A stretch of 33,445 bases of DNA from Candidatus Uhrbacteria bacterium CG10_big_fil_rev_8_21_14_0_10_48_11 (lineage in GTDB: Bacteria; Patescibacteriota; Patescibacteriia; GWA2-46-9). The notes under the pieces are model-generated. The model searched no databases and was not told the origin of the DNA. It was given only the letters and a program-made list of their open reading frames with translations. Shown here one piece after another: positions 28,037 to 33,445 of the stretch; the stretch's first letter is position 1, and the number at the start of each line of letters is the position of its first letter. Location: positions 1 to 33,445 of the forward strand of contig PFET01000010.1 of NCBI GenBank assembly GCA_002793855.1. The letters run 5' to 3'. A program made the translations under genes and the position numbers.

Positions 28037-29656
28037 ATGCTGTCAGCCCTCATAAGTAGCTATCTTGTTCTCTTCGCTTACCTTACCTACCGTTCGCCAC
28101 GGTTGGCCCTCGCTACTTTGGTAGCAGTACTGCCGTCGTATCTAATTCGTTTTACTGTTTTTGGAGTGCCAGCAACATTACTCGAGGTAACCATTTGGAC
28201 TTTTGCGTTTATATGGTTTTTGACGGCGTACCGTCAGCGAGGTGGATTTCGTCTGCTAAAACCTGCACAAGCAGTTTCAAAAAACAATCCGTTTCATCCT
28301 TATTTTTTTCCAATCCTCCTCTGGCTGACGGTTGCAACGGTGGCGGCAGTCGTTTCACCAAACCCAGTAGCGGCACTTGGGGTATGGAAGGCGTACTTTG
28401 TAGAGCCACTACTTATTTTTTCAATCGCGATAGTTGAGTTTGTGGAGGCAAAAGAACGACGTTGGCTCGTCTATGGGCTTGGCGTGGCTGCGTTAGCAAT
28501 TGCGCTTGGCGCGTGGTTTCAAAAAATTACCGGACTTTTCATCCCGGAGCCGTATGCAAGCGCGCTTCCTTTAAAAGTAACAAGCTTCTTTGCCTACCCA
28601 AACGCCGTTGGTCTTTTCTTGGCGCCGGTTATCGCTCTGTACGCGACATGGGCGTTCTACAACGCGCGTAATAGTTTGCGACTTCTCTGGCAAGCGATTG
28701 TTGTCATTTTTGGCATTGGTGCCATTGTATTTTCTATGACCAAAGGCGCGTGGATTGGTGTTGTTACTGGTATTTTGTTTGGTGCCTTTTTTGCACTACG
28801 CGGTCGTCATCGCATCGCTCTCTTTGCTGTTGGCGTTATCGCGTTACTCGCGGTGTTAGTGCTTCCGGTTACTCGTCAGACAATTATCGAACAGGCAACC
28901 CTTCACTCTCCATCAGGCAAAATGCGTGTGGCGGTTTGGCAAGAAACGATGGCGATGCTCACCGCTCACCCTGTTGTGGGGGCTGGTCTAGCAGGATATC
29001 AAATAGCCGTTGCGCCATACCATCAAGACTGGCGGCCGGAAGTTACCCCCTACAAAATAGAAATTTTTCTCTACCCGCACAATGCCTTTTTAAATGTCTG
29101 GGCAGAACTCGGCATTGCCGGGCTGCTTGTTTTTTTCTGGTTACTCTTTGCGTTCTTTCGTCTAGCGTGGGATAGGCGCGGGCAAGCGTTAAGTGTCGCG
29201 GCAATGGCAGCAATGGTGGCACTGCTCGTTCATGGGTTGGTTGACGTGCCGTACTTCAAAAACGATCTTGCGTTTCTGTTTTGGATACTCATGGCAATTT
29301 CGCTTTTAGAGAGTCTTCGTGTCCATGTTCTCCATGTTGGTGAAGATTCTTTTTCGGCAATTTCACGTGGCGCTCGGCAGGTTGAAGCGCGACTCCTCGA
29401 CCGACGTCATCGCGCAATTAATGTTGGCGATATATTGCTTTGCTACCCACACGAAAATTCGTACGAGTGCGTACGCGCCGAAGTGGTAGAGCTCACCCCA
29501 AAAGAAACATTTTCAGAGCTCTTGGCAACCTATCATCCGGCTGAACTAGGGTTTGAAACAGAAGCACACGGTCTGGCAACGTTGCGTCAGCGCTATAGCG
29601 AAGAAGACGAGCAGTATTTGGGCGTTGTGGGTATTCGTTTGCGCGTCGTTCGCTAG
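28037..29656 (+). CDS. O-antigen ligase/polymerase (Wzy/WaaL type) fused to an ASCH domain
   Basis: 539 residues in one frame. Residues 1 to about 424 have ten or more membrane segments and the ligase signature YPHNAFLNVWAELGIAGLLVFF near 345, as in the Wzy_C family that joins or polymerises lipid-linked glycans at the outer face. From about 426 the sequence changes: VHVLHVGEDSFSAISRGARQ, VEARLLDRRHRAINVGDILL, FSELLATYHPAELGF and YSEEDEQYLGVVGIRLRVV. This follows the ASCH domain from end to end, including the G-x-(K/R)-x-x-E-x-R motif, and lies after the last membrane helix. ASCH domains bind RNA or nucleotides in the cytoplasm. The flippase gene precedes it. The fusion is unusual. Confidence 0.85.
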   Translation: MLSALISSYLVLFAYLTYRSPRLALATLVAVLPSYLIRFTVFGVPATLLEVTIWTFAFIWFLTAYRQRGGFRLLKPAQAVSKNNPFHPYFFPILLWLTVATVAAVVSPNPVAALGVWKAYFVEPLLIFSIAIVEFVEAKERRWLVYGLGVAALAIALGAWFQKITGLFIPEPYASALPLKVTSFFAYPNAVGLFLAPVIALYATWAFYNARNSLRLLWQAIVVIFGIGAIVFSMTKGAWIGVVTGILFGAFFALRGRHRIALFAVGVIALLAVLVLPVTRQTIIEQATLHSPSGKMRVAVWQETMAMLTAHPVVGAGLAGYQIAVAPYHQDWRPEVTPYKIEIFLYPHNAFLNVWAELGIAGLLVFFWLLFAFFRLAWDRRGQALSVAAMAAMVALLVHGLVDVPYFKNDLAFLFWILMAISLLESLRVHVLHVGEDSFSAISRGARQVEARLLDRRHRAINVGDILLCYPHENSYECVRAEVVELTPKETFSELLATYHPAELGFETEAHGLATLRQRYSEEDEQYLGVVGIRLRVVR

Positions 29657-29794
29657 ATTCGGGCTTGTCTAGCCGGCGTTGGCGTGCTAGCGTGCGACTA
29701 TTCACTCTATGGGGAGACGCTTAGCGGTCAAATGGGCCGCTCTCGCCCCGCACGTTTATAGAGGGTTTGTTAATTTTTCTGGGTTCACGGTAGG
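29657..29794. other. spacer before tRNA-Ser
   Basis: No gene is visible. The stretch is G/C-rich at first and AT-rich near the tRNA; TTGTTA at 29767-29772 could be part of a weak promoter. Confidence 0.3.
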
Positions 29795-29881
29795 GGAAGG
29801 GTGGCTGAGTGGTCGAAGGCGCCGCTCTCGAAAAGCGGTAGATCCGCAAGGGTCTCGAGGGTTCGAATCCCTCCCCTTCCG
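29795..29881 (+). tRNA. tRNA-Ser(CGA)
   Basis: Class II tRNA of 87 nt. Acceptor GGAAGGG/CCCTTCC, discriminator G as usual for serine, anticodon stem CCGCT/AGCGG with loop CTCGAAA (anticodon CGA, codon TCG), a variable arm of paired GATCC/GGGTC type, and T arm GAGGGTTCGAATCCCTC. CCA is not encoded. Confidence 0.96.
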
Positions 29882-29996
29882 TGAGCTCAGGAGAAAACGT
29901 GCTGGATCATGAAAAAACGGTAGACCGGTGAGAATCCAAGGGTGTAGACTTGTGGCAAGTCCTATGAACCAATCCCTCCTTCTTAGAAGAAAAAAG

Positions 29997-30024
29997 TTTC
30001 TGCCCATGTGGCAGGAATTTTTTT
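29997..30024 (+). terminator. intrinsic terminator downstream of tRNA-Ser
   Basis: Stem TTTCTGCC (29997-30004) / GGCAGGAA (30010-30017), one wobble pair, 5-nt loop, followed by seven T. Transcripts from tRNA-Ser would end here, 115 bp after the tRNA. The remaining sequence up to 30185 is AT-rich and shows no gene. Confidence 0.85.
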
Positions 30025-30185
30025 ATGGTAAAGTTTAAGAGTTATGATCACTTCCAACTACTTTAAGTTCGTACTTTTACTCGTAAAAAATCTCAGGCGT
30101 ACATTCTACGTCAGCAACAAAAGGGTTTTATTTTTCAACAGAAAGTCGACTATGTACGAGTCATATAAAGCGTTAGCTTTTTAAT

Positions 30186-30857
30186 ATGTTCAAAATTGTC
30201 GGTCATCGCGGCGCTGCAGGATGTGAGGCAGAAAACACCCTTTCCTCTTTTCAGAAAGCCATTGATCTTGGTTGTGACCGGACAGAACTTGATGTTCATC
30301 TCTCTAAAGATAACGAGCTCATCGTTATTCACGACGCCACGCTTTCTCGGACGACAACAAGTCGGGAACGAGTGAAGAATAAAACACTTGCAGAACTCAA
30401 ACAGTTGCATTGTGTAAATGGTGAGCAGTTGCCGACCCTGCAAGAGGTTGTCACTTTTTGCAAAAATAAAGTCAGCCTTCTCATAGAGCTAAAAGCCGCC
30501 GGGACACCCGCAGCCGTTACTGCACTCGTAAAAGAAAATGATATTACTGACGACGTCATTGTTATCTCATTTGACGACACGCTATTAAAGGAAATGGAAG
30601 CGTTAAATCCGAAAATAAAAAGAGGACTTCTCTTTGGGCGTTACTCTAAAAAAATAGAGCGACTCATCGAGAGTATGCCTCTCGATTACCTTGGCCCAAA
30701 ATATAGTGCCGTGACCCCAGCGCTCGTAGAGCGTGCTCACACCAATAGTCAGCTCGTCTATGCTTACCATGTTAACGACAAAAAAACCGGTGAGCGGCTA
30801 CTGGCTCTTGGCGTTGACGAAATTGGTACTGACTTTCCTGAGTTATTCATCAAATAA
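30186..30857 (+). CDS. glycerophosphodiester phosphodiesterase (GDPD family)
   Basis: 223 residues, a complete GDPD TIM barrel. Catalytic features: VGHRGAAGCEAENTLSSF (His, Arg and Glu of the HR...E-N motif), CDRTELDVHLSKDNELIVIHD with the metal-binding Glu-Leu-Asp and the catalytic His, LLIELKA and a last strand GVDEIGTDFPEL. It hydrolyses glycerophosphodiesters to glycerol 3-phosphate and an alcohol. No signal peptide, so it acts in the cytoplasm. No ribosome site is visible before the ATG. It stands alone, with no partner gene nearby. Confidence 0.93.
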   Translation: MFKIVGHRGAAGCEAENTLSSFQKAIDLGCDRTELDVHLSKDNELIVIHDATLSRTTTSRERVKNKTLAELKQLHCVNGEQLPTLQEVVTFCKNKVSLLIELKAAGTPAAVTALVKENDITDDVIVISFDDTLLKEMEALNPKIKRGLLFGRYSKKIERLIESMPLDYLGPKYSAVTPALVERAHTNSQLVYAYHVNDKKTGERLLALGVDEIGTDFPELFIK

Positions 30858-31030
30858 GTATCCAGTGGTGTCAATTAGTTGCACATATATAGGAAACACT
30901 CAAAATTTTTTCAAGACGCAGTTAGTTTAACCCCATACTTACAGCGGGGTGATTTTACCGTCGGTTTTTCTTGATTATTGACACCTTAGGGCGTAGGTTA
31001 ACCGCGTAAATATTATATTATTATTGTTTC
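30858..31030. other. AT-rich spacer before the tyrA remnant
   Basis: A weak hairpin ACCCC/GGGGT near 30930-30950 followed by GATTTT may terminate the GDPD transcript. TTGACA at 30978-30983 has no -10 box at a proper distance. Confidence 0.3.
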
Positions 31031-31852
31031 ATGAACTCTGTATGGGTAGGAATTATTGGGATTGCTGGATTGTGTGGCCGTTGGTTTGAGCGGGTATTTT
31101 ACGAATTTGGCTGTATCGTCGACGGGTCTGACCCACAATTTGACAGCAGCATCACTCAGCGAAACCGCGAGGTGGTAGAAAATGCTGACGTCGTTATTTT
31201 TGCTGTACCCCCACATCTTTTACCGGACATTGTACGGAGCGTCGTTGAGGTATCTCGCGCGGACCAACTTTGGATAGATTGCAGCTGTCTCCAGAGTGAA
31301 CCGGTTCGAGCCGTGCTTGAATCGCGAGCCGAGGTTGTTGGGTTGCACCCCATGTGCGCACCAACAAAAAGACTTTGGGAAGGACAAACCGTAATTGTTT
31401 GTCAGGCACGTTTACGGCAGTGGCGGACATGGTTCGAGGACTTTATGAAAAAGACTGGCGCTCACAGTAAAGTAAGTACGCCAGAAGAGCAGGATAAAAA
31501 TATGGTGATCATCGAAGGGTTAATTCATGCCAATGTACTTATCATGGCGGGACTCCTGCGGCGCTTGAAGGTGAACGTGACGGATGTCATGGAACATATG
31601 AGTCCTATCTATAAACTATCTTTCAGTTTTCTTGGCCGTATTCTTCGTTAAGATCCCCATCTCTACGCTGACATCCAAATGATGAACCCTGAGACGAAAG
31701 AGGTTCTTGACGGTCTTAGTGAAGAAGTAAATGTTTTTCGTCAGGTGGTTGAAAAACGCGACGTCGAAGCGTTTGCTGATTCGTTTCGGTTGTCGGCAGA
31801 ACATTACGCAATAAAAACCTTTTCTCTTCATACTACCTATATGACGAGATGA
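31031..31852 (+). pseudogene. tyrA: prephenate dehydrogenase-like gene interrupted by one TAA
   Basis: The frame reads 206 residues, then TAA at 31649-31651, then 66 further residues in the same frame to TGA at 31852. The N-terminal part is an NAD(P)-binding domain (GIAGLCGRWFERVF, DVVIFAVPPHLL), followed by VVGLHPMCAP with the catalytic-site His and a helical dimer domain (IIEGLIHANVLIMAGLLRRL). After the stop, DPHLYADIQMMNPETKEVL is the expected continuation; TyrA proteins commonly have Gln just before D-P, so a CAA-to-TAA change is the simplest explanation. TyrA converts prephenate to hydroxyphenylpyruvate for tyrosine. As written, only a truncated product can be made unless the stop is read through or is a sequencing error. 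The stop overlaps the ACT gene start. Confidence 0.8.
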
Positions 31853-32100
31853 GCCAAATGTTAACCGATCGCGCTAGCGAAAATCAGATTCTCTTGGCCA
31901 TTGAAGATAAGCCGGGTTTGCTTCATCAGCTATCACGGTACTTTAGGGACGAAGGTATCAATCTGACTTCACTGCATACCTTCCGTACACCGAATGGTTA
32001 TTACATGCGTATCAATCTTGGTTGCAAGCGCAGTGCACCGGAAGCAGAACATACCATTCGGGCAATTATCGCGGATGGCCTGGCAACACTCATCTCGTAA
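31849..32100 (+). CDS. ACT-domain protein
   Basis: 83 residues. NQILLAIEDKPGLLHQLSRYF, then GINLTSLHTFRTPNGYYMRINL, is the ACT pattern of aromatic amino acid enzymes (as in prephenate dehydratase and some TyrA), where it binds phenylalanine or tyrosine. It is a lone regulatory domain whose ATG overlaps the tyrA TGA by ATGA, so it is probably the separated regulatory part of that enzyme, coupled to it in translation. With tyrA broken, its role is unclear. Confidence 0.8.
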   Translation: MSQMLTDRASENQILLAIEDKPGLLHQLSRYFRDEGINLTSLHTFRTPNGYYMRINLGCKRSAPEAEHTIRAIIADGLATLIS

Positions 32101-32160
32101 CATTGTTATCCGGGCAGTAGTAAAAGGTTTCGTTGCGCAGCGTACACGTTCAACAAATTT

Positions 32161-32205
32161 GTACTAGTACATAGAAAGACTGCATAGCAGAAAGGAGCGA
32201 TCGCT
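32161..32205. promoter_or_regulatory. two short palindromes before the binding-protein gene
   Basis: GTACTAGTAC (32161-32170) and AGCGATCGCT (32196-32205) are perfect 10-bp palindromes 25 bp apart, upstream of the candidate promoter. They could be operator sites; single occurrences of this length are not decisive. Confidence 0.3.
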
Positions 32206-32220
32206 TAGCAGCACCTCACC

Positions 32221-32248
32221 TTGTTTTTTTGGCTTTATTTGCTATTAT
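32221..32248 (+). promoter_or_regulatory. promoter candidate for the binding-protein gene
   Basis: TTGTTT (32221-32226) and TATTAT (32243-32248), spacer 16, 27 bp before the ATG at 32275. Confidence 0.4.
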
Positions 32249-32274
32249 GGAGAGGTCATTTACTAAGTTTTTCT

Positions 32275-33384
32275 ATGAATACCGCATCGAAATATCTTAC
32301 TGGTGTCGTGGTTGCCTTGGTTGTTGTCTGGTCTGGGTACACCATTTATCAGCAACAGTTGTTGCCAAAACAAACAGTACCCGCTGGTCCGGTTAAAATT
32401 GGTTGGATTGGTCCCTTGTCTGGTGGAGCCGCCAGTTACGGTGAGAGCATTAAACGTGGCGTAGAGATGGCAGCCAAAGAAGTTAATCCGGGTACGGTAG
32501 AAATCGTGTACGAGGACACTAAATGTGAAGCGGCTGATGCCGTTAATGCAATGACTAAGCTTGTCACTGTTGACCATGTGTCTGCTATCGTTGGCGAAGT
32601 TTGTTCAGGTGCTACGCTTGCAGCCGCACCAATTGCGAATCAGAACAAAGTGGTGATGATTAGTCCCTCGTCGACAAGCCCAAAGCTGTCCGACGCCGGC
32701 GCATACATTTTTAGAACCATACCGTCGGATACACTGCAAGGTTCGTTTGGCGCCCAGATTGTCTACGATCACGGATTACGTAAATTGGCTGTTCTCTATA
32801 GTAACGAAGAGTATGGCATTGGTTTTAACGACGTCGTGACCGCAAAGTTTAAAGACTTGGGTGGCGAGGTTGTCGCCAACGAAGCGTTTGGGCGAGACGA
32901 CGTAGATATGCGTACGCAGATTACTAAAATTAGGGATACCAAACCAGACGCCATTTATATTATCGTGAATAACCCGGACAGTGCCGTTGCTGCACTAAAA
33001 CAATTGAAAGAGCTTGGTCTAAATGCGGCTCTGTTTGGCTCCGAAGGATTAAAGAGCCCCGATGTTCTAAAAGCTGGCAGTGCCGCTGAAGGGTTAACGG
33101 TTACTTCGGTAAGTTCTGGGTCTAGTGGTTTTGTCGACCGTCATCGTGCAGAGTACGATGGTGCAGATCCGGGTCCATTCGCGGCGCAAGGGTACGATGC
33201 AATGCGCGCTATCAATTTGACTATTCTTGGCGGGGCACGCACTGGCGAAGAAATTGAGAAAGCACTTCGCACTACCTCATTTGATGGCGCTTCAGGGCAT
33301 ATCTCCTTTGATGAACAGGGTGATGTCTCAGGTGGGTACAACGTGTTGACCGTGAAGAACGGAGCCTACGTTCCTGTAAACTAG
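32275..33384 (+). CDS. periplasmic binding protein of the branched-chain amino acid (LivJ) type
   Basis: 369 residues from the ATG at 32275. One membrane helix (YLTGVVVALVVVWSGYTIY) at the start without a lipobox cysteine, so it is membrane-anchored by that helix. The rest is a type I periplasmic binding fold: KIGWIGPLSGGAASYGESIKRG, VSAIVGEVCSGATLAAAPIA, VVMISPSSTSPKLSDAG, KLAVLYSNEEYGIGFNDVV and DAIYIIVNNPDSAVAALKQL. The family delivers leucine-type amino acids or other small ligands to an ABC transporter, or acts as a sensor. No permease or ATPase gene is in the window. The frame extends to 32221, but that part overlaps the promoter. Confidence 0.9.
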   Translation: MNTASKYLTGVVVALVVVWSGYTIYQQQLLPKQTVPAGPVKIGWIGPLSGGAASYGESIKRGVEMAAKEVNPGTVEIVYEDTKCEAADAVNAMTKLVTVDHVSAIVGEVCSGATLAAAPIANQNKVVMISPSSTSPKLSDAGAYIFRTIPSDTLQGSFGAQIVYDHGLRKLAVLYSNEEYGIGFNDVVTAKFKDLGGEVVANEAFGRDDVDMRTQITKIRDTKPDAIYIIVNNPDSAVAALKQLKELGLNAALFGSEGLKSPDVLKAGSAAEGLTVTSVSSGSSGFVDRHRAEYDGADPGPFAAQGYDAMRAINLTILGGARTGEEIEKALRTTSFDGASGHISFDEQGDVSGGYNVLTVKNGAYVPVN

Positions 33385-33412
33385 TAGTTGTTTCATGCGC
33401 TGATTAATTCCA

Positions 33413-33434
33413 CCCCGGCATTGCGCTGGGGCGG
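33413..33434 (+). terminator. terminator after the binding-protein gene
   Basis: CCCCGGC (33413-33419) / GCTGGGG (33425-33431), one wobble, 5-nt loop, followed by CGGTTTG. The window ends 11 bp later. Confidence 0.55.
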
Positions 33435-33445
33435 TTTGCATTGCT

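Noticed and set aside
29890-29985. Degenerate second tRNA-Ser copy after tRNA-Ser
   Set aside because: Fragments such as CGGTAGACCG and AATCCCTCC resemble the tRNA, but no cloverleaf can be drawn and the alignment is poor.
29756-30007. Minus-strand open frame across tRNA-Ser
   Set aside because: It is the complement of the tRNA and terminator; typical false frame over a tRNA gene.
1-33445. CRISPR arrays, insertion sequences, integrases or rRNA genes
   Set aside because: No regularly spaced repeats, transposase or recombinase motifs, or rRNA segments were seen on either strand.

Overview
The window looks like a chromosomal segment of a Patescibacteria (CPR, Parcubacteria-like) genome. Evidence: compact gene spacing, convergent genes whose stops nearly touch, a short YidC, many proteins of the kind common in that group (bactofilin, PRC-barrel, DUF3048/YerB, SpoIIAA-like, Wzy-type ligase), and weak or absent Shine-Dalgarno sites in front of most core genes. 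TGA is used as a normal stop (yidC, tsaD), so the code is the standard bacterial one and not the Gracilibacteria type. The exact lineage cannot be named from the sequence alone.

Layout. 1-570: tRNA-Ala(CGC) and tRNA-Arg(CCT) on the minus strand. 569-1753: bactofilin and a degenerate lipid-kinase-like protein. 1750-3535: minus-strand block rpmH-rnpA-yidD-yidC-PRC barrel. 3536-6496: origin-like region with dnaA and dnaN. 6501-16541: PBP1-type peptidoglycan synthase, S1-domain protein, FtsH, a membrane protein, PilB/GspE ATPase, and the t6A pair tsaE/tsaD.

16600-21840 is an accessory region of different character: G/C-rich genes with strong AGGAGG-like ribosome sites, a secreted Cys-rich protein behind a TetR-like palindrome, tRNA-Glu, a decayed PD-(D/E)XK-like gene, a minus-strand cassette led by a broken cytidine deaminase, two small unknown genes each preceded by a copy of a 26-bp repeat, a structured RNA of about 365 nt with a tmRNA-like tag reading frame, and a membrane-anchored pseudo-receiver.

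21950-29656 returns to core-like content and has a cell-envelope flavour: SpoIIAA-like protein, sugar isomerase-like TIM barrel, GT-B glycosyltransferase, DUF3048 protein, Hsp20, a polysaccharide flippase, and a Wzy/WaaL-type ligase whose C terminus is an apparently complete ASCH domain. Then follow tRNA-Ser(CGA), a GDPD phosphodiesterase, a prephenate dehydrogenase gene broken by one in-frame TAA and coupled to an ACT-domain gene, and a membrane-anchored periplasmic binding protein of the branched-chain amino acid type.

How they may work together: bactofilin, PBP, YidC, FtsH and PilB serve the envelope and its surface structures. The flippase and ligase are a likely surface-glycan pair. DnaA, DnaN, RnpA, L34, TsaD/E and S1 are replication and translation housekeeping. 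The observations most worth following are the ligase-ASCH fusion, the structured RNA with tag-like frame, the broken tyrA-ACT pair, and the decayed deaminase cassette.
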